In this document: piece by piece, positions 1 to 11,609 of the stretch
Layout of the letters: each line of letters starts with the position of its first letter
Numbering within the stretch: position 1 is the stretch's first letter
Source: Cocos nucifera
Lineage: Eukaryota > Streptophyta > Magnoliopsida > Arecales > Arecaceae
NCBI GenBank assembly: GCA_006176705.1
Contig: QRFJ01000377.1
Location: 124,001-188,000, forward strand
Direction: 5' to 3'
Length of the DNA: 64,000 bases
The notes under the pieces: generated by a model
Database searches by the model: none
What the model was told of the DNA's origin: nothing
Seen by the model: the letters and a program-made list of their open reading frames with translations, nothing else
Program-made: the position numbers and the translations under genes

Positions 1-1626
1 TTCCACTAAAAATTCTAGAGAAAATCTGAAAGTGTGGGTGGCATAGGAAAGGAGGAATTTTGGTTTCTCAAAACTCTATCTTATAGAATTTAAAACCAAA
101 ATAACTTACCTCCTTAGACTTGGTCCACACCTAACTACCATATTAGAAAGAGAGTAGAGGAGTGGGCATGCATGAAGACCCGGGAGAGGAGGTTTCATGC
201 ACAAAATAGAGACAATGGATGTAGGGAGGTGTGGGGTGTAGGTGGTGCAAGCAATGTGGATCCTAGTCTTACTAGGATTCCATATTTGACTTGGTCAAAT
301 ATGATTTCTCAAATCAAATCAAACTAGAAGTGACTCAACCTAATTAAATTAGTTCCTAATCTAATTAAAAACTTAATTAAATTAGATTAAATTAGATTTA
401 ATTTTAATTTAATTTTTTAATTAAATTAAAAAATTGGGTTGACCCAAATTCTAGTTGAATTAGGAGTAGTTCTTTCTTGCACTTGGCTTATCCAATAAAT
501 CAATTAGACTTGATCCAATCAAGTTCAAACTAAATTTAATTAAATTATATTTAATTAAACTTAATCTTAACCCTTTGACTTAATCAAATTAAGCCAATTA
601 GCAATCAAATTGCTAATCGATCCTCCTGCAACATTTGCACTAGGTTAAACATCAATTGTATTAATTATTTAACCTTAGAATGATTCTTAATCATAGATCA
701 ATCATTCGATCAGATCATGAACTTTAATGTGTGTGACCCCATAGATCCAAACCTAAATCGGTAGCATAGAAATAGATTTCTGTACCAATCGAAGTGATCA
801 TCTAGCAATGGTACGCGATGGTCGAATAGGTTGAATGCATAGAACAACATCCTTAGAATCCATATGGATATAGTTTCCATGTAATTAATCTTCTTGACCA
901 AAATGCTTATAGGATACCTCAGAGTTCAACTATCAACTCTAATCAAGCTGTCCATATTATATTTCAAAATACCAAATCTATCTCATGGATTATCCTGGTC
1001 AAGATTTTACTGTATTGAAATATAGTGATGCATTCTTCTCCAACTCTTGGAGTGGTCAATTTCATCTTGATCACACATCGACTTCACAAGTACTTGACTA
1101 TGCCCAAAAGCCTTCTGTTACTGAATTAGAAATTTAGTTAGTCCAGTACCAAAGCACAGTGAGTTGCTTGTAAGTCACTGAGATGATCTCAGGTCTAAGG
1201 GATACTTATACCTATATCTCATCAGAGATATTCTCGATAGAAGAATGCTTTGGGGTTGGTCATGTTCAGTGATGATGTATCCCTACATCTCACTTGTATG
1301 CCATACCAGTATCTCCATACTTCTTGATTAAGAGGACAACCAACCTATATGGCATACAACGATCTATACTCGATACATGCTGTCATCCGTATTAACAGTC
1401 TATCATTTGGTCATGAATAGTTTTAAGGACTAATCGATAAATTCTCTCTTTATCGAACCTAAACAGTCCTAAGGACTTCATCACAACAATGAAGTTCGTT
1501 AGAAGATAAAAAACATATGATGAAAAATATCAAAAATATATTTTATTAATTAATAAATTAATTATAATTATAATATATCTCAACCGTCAATAGGCTGACG
1601 ATTGATTTTGGAACATATTTACCAAT
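1..1626 (-). repeat. Family-A copia LTR, truncated by the window edge
   Basis: The stretch aligns by eye, in the same order, with 26800-28508 and 34700-36199, which are the LTRs of the minus-strand copia element A1. Shared landmarks are the CCTAGT..ACTAGG hairpin near 262-280, the TAATTAAATT-rich block, the block around 'caaagcacagtgagttgcttg' and the terminal 'ttttggaacatatttacc' near 1605-1622. On the minus strand the LTR starts near 1626 (degenerate TATTGG for the usual TGTTGG). Its other end lies outside the window, so whether it is a solo LTR or part of an element cannot be told. No coding sequence is present. Confidence 0.8.
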
Positions 1627-3063
1627 AGAGATATGATACTTTATTAATTACATCAATATCCTCTACCTCTGTCATTGATCCACCAATATAATCAAATGTA
1701 GGATGGTTGACAAATGTGCCACTATGATGAATAACAACTATAACAATTATATCTAAGCTATAAAGGATAAAAAATTTCATGTAAATATAAAAATAGTTTA
1801 TATAAATGCAATAAAGAATTCCTAGAGCATATCAACATCCAATGTAGGACCATAGAGCAGACATAAGGGGTCCACTAAACCACTAAATAATAATCTATTG
1901 GGAATCCACAACCTATTTTATATATCAACATCCAATGCAGGACCCTAGAGTAGAGACAAGGGATCCACTAAACCATTATATATTAAGCTTTTTAGCATCT
2001 CATCATACAATGCTAGATCCTAAACTGGACATAAGGGGACCACCAAATGACTATATCATGACATTTTTAGCATATTAGCATTGAAAAGTAGACATTAGGG
2101 GTCCACTTAAAAATTATACAAATATATTAGAATCAAAGCATATAGCAGTGTCATATATAAAATTTAGATCCCCACAAGTAGAAAATCTAATGTCCCTAAT
2201 AATAATCCTACTTTTTCGGTGCAATTGTGCCTCTCAAGCTATGGCCATCCCTTTGATATTGGGAAAGCACTCAACAAGAAATATTGTGGTTGCAACTTGA
2301 GAGGGGGACAAGTAGGTGCTAGATTTTGTTAAGCAAGTGGTAGGCTTGGTAGATCGAGTCAAGGTTGACACTAGAGATGAAGCCCTAGAATTGTTGGGTA
2401 AGGAGGGAGAGAGGACTAGGGCAATATTAATTTTTCTTGATTCAACTGACATTTTTTTATCAAAAACTAATTGACTTCTACTCTTCTTTAATCTATTACA
2501 TCAGATCAATTCTTGATCATGTGCAGTCACATGATAGTCACAAGCATTCGATGTTGAGTCTCTATCTATCCAATTTCCTGATTTCATTCTATTTCTCAAT
2601 TTTATTGACCCAATTGCCATAGGCACTTGATGGTACAAAAATGCATTTTTCCCTAATAATTATCTTCCTCCATTGACATGTGTTTTGAAAATATTTTTAT
2701 TGAACTATTTGCTGCAATATTTTAGATTTCTAGTAAAAAAAAGTAGTTGAAAAGTATATGTTACTCTTAAAATAAGAAACAACCTCTCCTTCATCATGAA
2801 ATCACATTGATTATTCAATCTCCATTGCTATATTGATAGACAAACCCTCATATCACTTCATTTGATCATAATCATTAAATCCTGGTATGTCAAGCGAGTT
2901 ATTTACCCATATTAAGAGAAGATTTTGGCATGTGTAATGCATGTGAGGGAAAGAATGGAGAGGCATGAAATTTTGAATTATTTATATAGCTGGGTAAATG
3001 CACTCCCATTTTTGACTTATACATTGTTACAAGAGAAAGGAGAGTTTCACTTATATATTTTCT

Positions 3064-3064
<1 letters not shown>
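1627..3064. other. Unassigned AT-rich sequence, no gene recognised
   Basis: After the LTR the sequence may continue as decayed internal DNA of the same minus-strand element, but no gag or pol motif was found. It contains the four-unit repeat listed separately. Short ORFs at 2234-2452 and 2437-2622 resemble nothing and have no gene structure. Confidence 0.5.
1825..2120. repeat. Degenerate tandem repeat, four units of about 73-93 bp
   Basis: A motif of the form 'atcaacatccaatg.aggacc' followed by 'agacaagggatccactaaacca' recurs with substitutions, starting near 1831, 1924, 1997 and 2071. The first two units are the most alike; the fourth is the most diverged. It is not coding. The repeated 'ggggtccac' block is the best-conserved core. 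Confidence 0.7.
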
Positions 3065-3065
<1 letters not shown>

Positions 3066-3096
<31 letters not shown>

Positions 3097-3134
3097 TATA
3101 ATTATAATTATTATTATTATTATTATTATTATTT
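3066..3134. repeat. Trinucleotide microsatellite (AAT)n switching to (ATT)n
   Basis: About ten TAA units run into a short 'ttataattataatta' bridge and then about nine TTA units. The strand switch makes the whole tract self-complementary, so it can fold into one long A/T hairpin. Confidence 0.95.
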
Positions 3135-3750
3135 TAAAAAGGATAAAGGTTTGTGAGGAAGTTTATTTGATCAGAGTATATTGATATGAAGTTTTTTAAA
3201 TGCTTTTAGATTCTTGGTAAGTTCTAGTTGTTGGGAATTTCTACAATGTTAAAAAATACATAGAATTATATCATTTCTGAAAAGATACATATGCAATGTT
3301 CAGACTTTAGAAAGTTGTGTTGCTTTGGACATATATGATCTTTAGACTCTTATAAGTTTATCATAATATGAGAAACCAAGATATAACTTCTTTTGATTTT
3401 CTATTTTATAATTTTCTTTTTCTCAAACTTCTTTCTATGCTTCATCTTTTTTGGGTATGGGTTCTTGATTAAGCTGATTAAGAAGTGCAATCTTATATTA
3501 CTTTGTGTTGGGTATTATATGTTGGGGATAGGATTTCCAAGAGTCCTTTTACACCTATAAGAGGGGAAATCATTATTTTTAAGAAAGCTTTTCGGAAGCC
3601 TTACCTAACTAAATTCTTTTTCTTGATTACACTCCTTTTTATCTCCTTGACCTAGCACAACACATGTATTCTCATTCAAGAAAAATAAAGATATATGCAT
3701 TTAACCACCCACCTCCTCCAACAAAAGCTATAGAAGTACACTAAAAAAAT
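3135..3750. other. Intergenic AT-rich sequence, nothing recognised
   Basis: Neither strand shows an ORF of note, a transposon terminus or a tandem repeat. Confidence 0.5.
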
Positions 3751-4056
3751 AGGATTTTTTTGCATGTCTACCCTCCTAAATATTCAAATTAACATGAATA
3801 TTCTTTCAAAATTGATATTTGCATATATACCTACATAAAATACTTATTTTGTATATATACCCTTTTTCCTTTTGTATGTGTACCTACATCATCTAATGTC
3901 ATTAAAAAATTAATGATTTAAAATTTAAATGGCTAAAATACCTTTATAGGTAGATGCACAAAAAGAAAATTTATAATAGTATATATGCAAATAGCAATTT
4001 TGTAAGGGTATTTATGTAAATTTGAATCTTTAAGGGAATATACATGCAAAAAATTT
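3751..4056. mobile_element. Foldback MITE, copy 1
   Basis: The left end (ggattttttTGCATGTCTACCC, followed by CTAAATATTCAAATT) is the imperfect reverse complement of the right end (AATTTGAATCTTTAAGGG followed by ATACATGCAAAAAATTTT). The two halves stay complementary towards the centre ('gatatttgcatatatacc' pairs with 'gtatatatgcaaatagc'), so the ~305-bp unit folds as one hairpin. There is no coding capacity. A second copy lies at 5672-5958. The structure fits a non-autonomous miniature inverted-repeat transposon; the superfamily was not assigned and no clear target duplication was found. Confidence 0.75.
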
Positions 4057-4700
4057 TAATTTAATTTTTATCTATTTCATCTAATTGGATTTGGGCCCTC
4101 TTAATATAATAAGATATTACATAATATAATAACATGATGATATAATATAAAATTTTATATATTAGAATACTATATTATATTTTATTTTTGGGCAAGCTGG
4201 GATTACTCATTAAAACTTTAGTTATTCAATAAATAAGTATAAGAAATCCCTTAGAAAAAAAGAGAGAGAGGGGAAGTGAACAGGGAAAAGAATCATAAAA
4301 ACTATTATCAACTAAAATTAGGCTACTAATAGTAAGAAAATTAATAAAGATTAACATCCAGCATAGTTTTCTTCTATGAAACTTTTCATAGTTTTCAAAG
4401 AGAGAGCTAACTTCACACATGCTACTACCAAGCCTTAATCGTATCCTCCAACAACCCCTTCTTGGTTTCAAAAAATGATAGCATTGATATTTTTCATAGC
4501 TTCTAAACATTCCAAAGCAAGAAACCTACTATAATATCCTACTTGTTTTGTTGCTCTTTCAATACTAGTTACCTCTGCTTTGCCCATGGAATATCAAAGC
4601 TAAAGATTCAAAGGATGTAGAGGCTAAGAAAGTAGTCTTGCTTAGTCTTTCTTCATCCAACAAGGCAAACTTTGACAAAGCACTTGATGAGGCAAACTGC
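4057..4700. other. Intergenic sequence between MITE copy 1 and the repeat ORF
   Basis: AT-rich; a 94-codon minus-strand ORF at 4226-4510 has no recognisable features and no support. Confidence 0.45.
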
Positions 4701-4714
4701 AGCAATTACTCGAC

Positions 4715-5225
4715 ATGGAAAACTCTGATGGAGTACCTAGTGTGGAAAATTTAGGTGAAGTGCTTGGCTTAATGTGCAATACTATAGCAATGTGCTTAGC
4801 ATTGTCTAAAGAAAGGAGGATCCGGCTGGACATCCTTGGCAATGCTGATGAGCAGGAGTATAAGTTTGATGCTAAGAAGATCTCTGATGAAGGAAAGAAA
4901 TAGAGAGTTTGGCTAATTATCCTTTGGAGTGGCAATAAGAGGGAGTATAAGTTTGGCATTAAGGAGATCTTTGGTGAAGGAAAGAGAGAAAGAGTCCAAC
5001 TGGTCATCTTTAGAAATGGCAATGAGAGGGATTGAGTCTGGCAATGAGAAGATTTCCAATGAAGGGAAGCGGGATGCCAACAGTGAAGAAGGGAGTCGAG
5101 AGAAGGTGCTTGATGCTATTAATAGTGGCTTCAAGGGCCATCCGATTGTCATCCCTAGTAACGACTTCATGAAACCTCGAGAGAAACTTAAAAATGTCTG
5201 GCTCAATTCGGCTAACGTGACTTGA
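4715..5225 (+). pseudogene. Decayed ORF with 29-residue tandem repeats, unknown family
   Basis: Not recognised. The first ORF (frame of 4715) reads to a TAG at 4901 and, in the same frame, continues to a TGA near 5033. The protein is repetitive: three units of 87 bp start near 4817, 4904 and 4991. The first two contain RIRLDILGN or RVWLIILWSGN, then EYKF, then KKISDEGK or KEIFGEGK; the third degenerates after RVQLVIFRNGNE. The exact multiple of three and the preserved hydrophobic-then-basic pattern suggest the repeat once encoded protein. A different frame is open across the third unit (4929-5225). No promoter or intron could be defined. It could be a fragment of a host repeat protein or of a transposon ORF. 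Confidence 0.4.
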
Positions 5226-5671
5226 GTTCTCTTGAGAATTCTCCATATGGTATGATATATATAGTAGACTTAATTTTATACTCTATATATTATAATAAAA
5301 CTTATACATTTTACAAAGGCATTTTCAATAAAAATTTTTAAAACAAAATATAACAAGATTGTAAAGTCTCATTGTTATGTAATGACCAAATCTATAATTA
5401 TATTCATTCCATGGAAATGTACAAACTATCCATCTAATATTAGGTTAAACACTTTTCTTAGAAGCATATTATTATATATTAGAGAAAACATGGATAGTTG
5501 CGATCTATCTATTTTTTAGATAAAATAATTTTGATATATCATTTGATAAAAAGATCCTTTTATCTATATAAATCAATAAATTAAGTATATTCATTATTTT
5601 AGTTGTGTATGTTAGTGTTTTCTATTAAAATAAGGAAAGAATTAGCAAATCAAGAGAGGTAAATTTTTATT
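5226..5671. other. Intergenic AT-rich sequence, nothing recognised
   Basis: There is no ORF above background and no repeat structure; it ends at the left end of MITE copy 2. Confidence 0.5.
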
Positions 5672-5958
5672 TAGGGTTTTGTGTATATATCCTTCTAAAA
5701 ATTCAAATTTATATGAATATTCTCATAAAATTGCTAGTTTCATATATACCATTGTAATTTCTTTTTTATGCACATTTAACCATAAGGGTATTTTGGTCAT
5801 TTTAATTTGAAATCATTAATTTTTTTAATGGTGTTAGATGATATGGTATATATACAAAACTTAAGCATTTTATGAGGATATACATATAAATATTAATTTT
5901 GAAAAGATATTCATATACACTTGAATATTTAGGATGCTATACATACGTAAAAGAATCC
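5672..5958. mobile_element. Foldback MITE, copy 2
   Basis: Same family as 3751-4056. The left end (gggttttgtgtatatatcc followed by ttctaaaaattcaaat) pairs with the right end (acttgaatatttaggatgc followed by tatacatacgtaaaag). The internal landmarks 'gggtattttggtcattt' and 'ggtgttagatgatat' match copy 1 in inverted or direct form ('ggctaaaatacc', 'catctaatgtcatt'). It is diverged from copy 1, so the copies are not recent sisters. Confidence 0.75.
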
Positions 5959-6197
5959 AGAAAATATGAAGATGCTCAAGTACCGATTGGTTGATTGCTA
6001 CTCTAGAGTTTTCCTTATTTTACATTTCAAATCTATTATTATATTGCTACATCTTTTCTACTATGTTTTATCTAGCTGCTCATCTAGCCTATAAATTGCA
6101 AAAAAATTATTGAAAAAGAGAGTTTGTTGAAGAATTATAGATCTAGATTTTATTGTGTGATGTTTCTATAGTAGTTTTTATGCATAAGTGGTACCCA

Positions 6198-8430
6198 TGT
6201 CATGCCCCAAAGCTGGAACATAATACGGCCATGCTACCAAAGGGTACAACCTTTGATAACATGAAGCCTATCAATCAAAATGAACTAAAGTTCATCATAA
6301 ATAAAAATTATAGAAGGTTCAACTTCAATCATTCATTAAATAATTAAATCAAGATTGGTCCAGAGCATCTAAATCCAAAACTAAAAATCAAACCCATATC
6401 TCAAAATCATAATAAACAACTACAAGTTCATGATTAGACTAAGTTTAGTTATAAAATCTCCAAGCTTGGTATGTAGATCCTCAAGTCTTAATCCTTCATC
6501 GGTCATAATCTTATTTCTCTGTAAAAGAAAAAAAAAATAAAAAGGTATGAGCACACTAGCTTAGTAAGTAAAATCTATGCTTTCTTATCAGATCAAGTAT
6601 AAGTGTTTCAATGATAATATAATATTTAGAAAATAATAGATATTATAAAATAAAGTATTTTATAAAACATATAATAAAATAAGTCATAAAGGCAATCATA
6701 CATGTATAAATCATAAAATTTTGTAAATAAGATTTGTAAATCATTCTTATCAGGTATTCATGTCATGTTTCAAAACATTATTTACAGATGTTCATGCCAT
6801 GATCACTTTATGCCTGTGATAGGGTCAGTGTTCTTAATTGATAGAATTCTTATTTTGTATGCTAATTTTATACTCGCTGGTAAGGCCTGCGTTCTTATGG
6901 ATGCTAGCTCAAAGTATCGATCTTTTCATAGAAATTCATTCATAGCTATCTGAGAACCTTTGAAATCTTTATATTATTTTTTAAAATATACGTATACATA
7001 GATGAAAAAATAATAAAATTCATGCTTCATAAATATATCATTTTTTTTAAATATATTCATAAAATCAATGATCATAATAAAACATAATTTTTCATATCTC
7101 ATATATTGTATTATTTTATAAAAAAGATGATTTCATCAATAATAATTTATTTGCATGAAAATATTATAATTTAAAAATAAATAAAAAGCGTAAGATCCTA
7201 CTTACCTTGATCATCTTAGATCTTTCAACTTTGTTAGAAGAATCAGATAATCCTATATTTTAAATATTAATTCATAATTAATTTTTATTTATTAAATTTA
7301 ATAAAATTAAATAATAATAAAAGAGATGATTGATCAGATGATCAATCCAAATGGCCATTCGGGTACCAAATCGATTCAAAGTCATTTTGCCAGAGTCAAC
7401 TAGGTTCCTAAAAGAGGAAGACATAACTTGGTATTAAAGTCTCTAAAGAGAAAAAGTAGATGAGGAGAGTGAAAATAGAAAGAGAAAGTAAAGAGTAAAT
7501 TTTTGTATCCTCAAAAGAGGCAATCGTGATCAGAATCATCAAGAATCATGTTAGGATGATTTAATAGGGATTGCTCATGATCAAATGCTATGAATTTCTA
7601 ACAAGAGCCAAACTAGGATCCAACCTATTGCATAGATTTCGAAGAAGTGTCTGGTCATCTCATTTTCATCTCAGGTTCATCATGGGGTCTATGGTGTAGT
7701 TAGAAAGAGAAATAGAGAGAGTAGGAAGATCCTAAAGAGAGAAGGAGAGAGAGAAGAAAGAAAATCTTTTCTTCTCTTTTTCTTTTCTTTCCTTTTTCTC
7801 TTTTCTCTTTTCTTTTCTTTTCTTCTTTTCTTTTAGCTGAAATAGGGGAGGGACAGGTTGGTGGTTCTTGGTCGGAAGGCCAACGATGGGCAGCGGTAGC
7901 TAGTGGCAGACAATAGGTAGCAGCAGGCAACGGTGCATGGGCAACCGGTAGCGAGGACCAAGCAGCAAAAAATCACGAGAAAGGGCTCAAAAGAAATAGG
8001 GCATCTGACCCTTTTTCTTGATCTTTCTGGTCAAACTGGTGGCCGGTGATGGTGCCCAAAGCTGAGAGAAGATAGGGAAGAAAGAGAGGAAGAAGAATCA
8101 GGGCCTTATAATCTTGGCTCCGATGGCATCGTCTCTAATTTTTAGCAGGCACGAGTATGGGAAGCCAGCAAAAATTGAGAGAAAGAGTAGAAGAAGAAGA
8201 AGATGGGAGGAGAGCTCAGGCTTGTAGCAATGGCTTTGGAGGGTGGCTCATGCCTCTAAATAGGGCGAAGGGGAGGCTGAATCCTCCTCGGATTCGACTT
8301 CTTCTCTGTCAAACTTGATGGAAGAAGACTCCTACTGGGAGTCTTCTTCATCTTCTTTTTTCTTTTCTTTTTTTTGGGGGGGGGGGACTACCTGATGTGT
8401 TTTGGGCCATGGGTCGGCCTGGCCATCATA
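6198..8430 (-). repeat. Gypsy 3' LTR (left copy)
   Basis: Begins tgtcatgcccca and ends ggccatcata; read on the minus strand it starts TATGATGG (TGTGATGG in the other copy) and ends GACA. It matches 10192-17615 throughout, including the TCAGGTATTCATGTCATG block (6750 and 10747), the GA/CT-rich stretch (7700-7840 and 16900-17030) and the poly(T)/poly(G) tract near the end. The Lys/Arg-rich or Ser/Leu-rich ORFs here are by-products of the GA/CT-rich stretch. Confidence 0.85.
8361..8387. other. Poly(T)-poly(G) tract in the left gypsy LTR
   Basis: A run of about eight T is followed by about ten consecutive G. The same position in the other LTR has a still longer G tract (17542-17567), so this is an LTR feature and not random. 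Confidence 0.8.
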
Positions 8431-8436
8431 TTTTAT

Positions 8437-9777
8437 CCTCTTTCAAAAAAAGTTTCATTCTTGAAACTTGATATACCTTTATTTTTAAATAGGTGAGAAT
8501 TCTGTCTTTATATCATCTTTACTATTCTTTAAATCAATTTCTATCAATCCTAGCTTCTTCTAAAAATGATATAGTATTTAAATAAAATATTAGTGAGAAT
8601 AACTTTCTTAAGAATAGAGATATCATATAGTGGCTTATTCAAATCTATAGATATACAGTTAAACTTGAAAGTTATAAAAGAATGAGCATATCAATATCTA
8701 TGGGTAGAATGATATCTGTAACCATTTGATCGTTTGCATTGGCATTCTACTAGGTCAAAGTGAACACTCGTACATTTTCTTATGATTTCTGATCTGCTGG
8801 TTTGGGAGTGTTTGAATTATTATTTTTTTAATAGGACAATCTCGTGCCATATGTCCTATTCTACTATATGAAAAGCATGCTTTCAGTTTTTTGAGACAAG
8901 GTCCATAATATCTTTGCCATAATATTTGTAGGTTACAGCTTCTATTTTATTATCTGAGTAATTAGTAAAATTTTTCTATCAATCATTTAGATTTTCTATT
9001 GATTTCGGTCTCTTTTTGTTACTCCTCTCTTGTTTTGATCTTTTCATTTCAGATTTTACTTTTAAAGCTTGTTCTAATGTACTTTTATAATCATTAAAAA
9101 GATGAGAAGATAATCAAGATCGAATTCCATACCTTAGATCTTGCTCAAATCCGTTAGCTTTACTCCTTTTGGACTTCATGAGCTGAGGGCAGAAGTGGCC
9201 TCACTCATTAAATTTATTTATATACTCTAATATTGTCATGTCATCTTTTTGCCTTAAAACCAAGAACTCATTCTCTTTTACTAATCTCATTAAATCAAAA
9301 AAGTATTGATTATAAAATATTTTCTTGAATACTTATATGTCAATTGGTTATCAGCATTCCCATATACAGCTTTTATTGTAGTCCACCAAAACATAGCATT
9401 TTCTTTTAGCATGAAAATGTCTAGCCTAACCTTCACATCTTCGAGATACTATAGTATATCAAATATTGTTTCTATTTCTTAAATCCGGTCTCCACAATTA
9501 GAGGATCAGGTCCACCCTCAAACAGTGGAGGGTGGAGCCTTCTAAACCTCTCATAATATGACTCTAAAGATAGTGTAGATCGAGAAGTAGCTTGTATCTA
9601 TTGTTGTTGTTGAATGAGTTGAGCCATCATTTTACAAACTTTAGCAATGTCTGTTTGAGTGGTTAGCATAATAGAAGCTTGCTCAACTGGCTAGTTGGTA
9701 TCTCTTCTCGTAGTTCTTCTTGCTTCTCTCCTCTAAGTGGCAATATTTGCCAAAACTTCATTCTCACTATCGCTCAT
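8437..9777 (-). pseudogene. Gypsy gag polyprotein remnant with zinc knuckle
   Basis: Read on the minus strand, a start codon at 9777-9775 gives MSDSENEVLANIAT, followed by an in-frame stop. Further on the gag core is recognisable: a segment FRRLHPPLFEGGPDPL, then ...IFDIL, then VRLDIFMLKENAMFWWTT (the standard 'F.....P..F.G..DP...W' and 'A..WW' pattern of plant gypsy gag). A CCHC knuckle lies at 8877-8833 and reads CFSYSRIGHMARDCP, with the second Cys replaced by Tyr. Past it a faint protease-like stretch (HSFITFKF) is followed directly by the polypurine tract and LTR. Gag packages element RNA; this copy is broken by stops and by loss of pol. Confidence 0.75.
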
Positions 9778-9818
9778 CGTTACCTATTAAAAATACTAGC
9801 ATTAATCAGCTTCCTCAA

Positions 9819-10290
9819 AGAAGCAACATAAACTCTAAACAAACTTATCTATTCTCATTCAATCAAACATGATCTAGCTAAATGATATTTATTTATCCAT
9901 TATTAGACTTTTAAGGTCTACTCATGATCAAACCTATTGCTCTGATACTACAAAATGTCATGTCCTAAATCCAAAATATAATATAATTATGCTACCAAGA
10001 GGTACCGCCCTCAATAATATGAAGCCTATCGATCATAATCAACTAAACTTATCTAGAAGCAACATAAACTCTAAACAAACTTATCTATTCTCATTCAATC
10101 AAACATGATCTAGCTAAATGATATTTATTTATCCATTATTAGACTTTTAAGGTCTACTCATGATCAAACCTATTGCTCTGATACTACAAAATGTCATGTC
10201 CTAAATCCAAAATATAATATAATTATGCTACCAAGAGGTACCGCCCTCAATAATATGAAGCCTATCGATCATAATCAACTAAAATTAATC
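9819..10290. repeat. Near-identical 236-bp tandem duplication across the PBS/LTR junction
   Basis: 9819-10046 recurs from 10055 with a constant offset of 236 bp ('agaagcaacataaactc' at 9819 and 10055; 'tgtcatgtcctaaatcc' at 9956 and 10192). No mismatch was seen by eye over about 227 bp. Each unit holds the end of the internal region, the PBS and the first ~90 bp of LTR. The second unit is the one in register with the rest of the LTR. A few filler bases (cttatct) mark the junction. Confidence 0.9.
10175..10186 (-). other. Primer binding site of the gypsy element
   Basis: The reverse complement reads TAGTATCAGAGC, close to the TGGTATCAGAGC complementary to plant initiator-Met tRNA, and lies 5 bp inside the LTR edge. 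A duplicate copy is at 9939-9950. It fixes the element on the minus strand. Confidence 0.75.
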
Positions 10291-11609
10291 ATAAATAAAT
10301 ATTATAGAAGGTTCAACTTTAATCATTTATCAAATAATTAAATCAAGATTGATCCAAAACATCTAAATGCAAAACTAAAAATCAAACCCATATCTTAAAA
10401 TCATAAATAAACAATTACAAATTCATGATCAGACTAAGTTCAGTTATAAAATCCCCAAGCTTGCTATGTATATCCCTAAGTCTAGATCCTTCATCGATCC
10501 TAATCTTATTCCTCTATAGAAAAAATAAAAATAAAAAATGTATGAGCTACACTAGCTCAATAAGTAAAACCTATGCTTTCTTACCAAATCAAGCATACGT
10601 GTTTTAATGATAATGTAATATTTAGAAAATAACAGGCATTATAAAATAAAGTATTTCATAAAGCATATAATAAAATAAATCATAAAGATAATCATGCATG
10701 CATAAATCATAAAATTTTATAAACATAATTCATAAATCATTCTTGTCAGGTATTCATGTCATGTTTCAAAACATTACTCATAGATCTTTATACCATAGTC
10801 ACTTTATACCCATGATAGGGCCAGTATTCTTAATCGATAGAATTCTTATTTCATATGCCAACTTTATATCCACTAGCAGAATCTGTATTCTTATGGATGC
10901 TAGTTTTGAATATCAATCTTTTCATAGGGATTCATTCATAGCTACCTGAGAGCCTTTGAAATCTTTATATCTTTTTCTTAATATATACATATATATAGAT
11001 AAAAAAATAATAAAATTTATGCTTTCTAAATATATTATTTTTATAAAATATATTCATGAAATTAATAGTTATAATAAAATATATATTTTCATATTCTATA
11101 TGCTGATCTTACTATAAGAAAATTAAATATTAGTGATGGTATTAGCGACGGCAAAAATTTTCGTTGCTAATAAAGCTTTTTGCCACTACAACATTGATAA
11201 AAAAAAATCATTGCTAATACTATTAGTGATGGCAATAATATTTTTAGTGATGGCAATCATCATCTCTAAAAGTCTAAAATATTTTTAAAATATTTAAACA
11301 TAAAAAATATTAGCGATGGCAAATTTAGATTTTTTATGATAAAAATATGCTGTTGCTAATAATTGACTATTAGCGATGGCTTTATTATTATTAGTGATAG
11401 CATAAGCTATTACTAAAATTATTTAAATTTTTTAAATTTTTTTATAATATTTAAATATAAAATATATATTAGCGACATCATATTTTAGATATTAGTGATG
11501 AAAAATGCACTATCGCTAATAATTTTTTAGATTATAAAATAATTATTTAAAATATTATTGATGATGGAATTAGTGATAGCATGTTTGTCTTCACTAATAA
11601 TCAACTACT

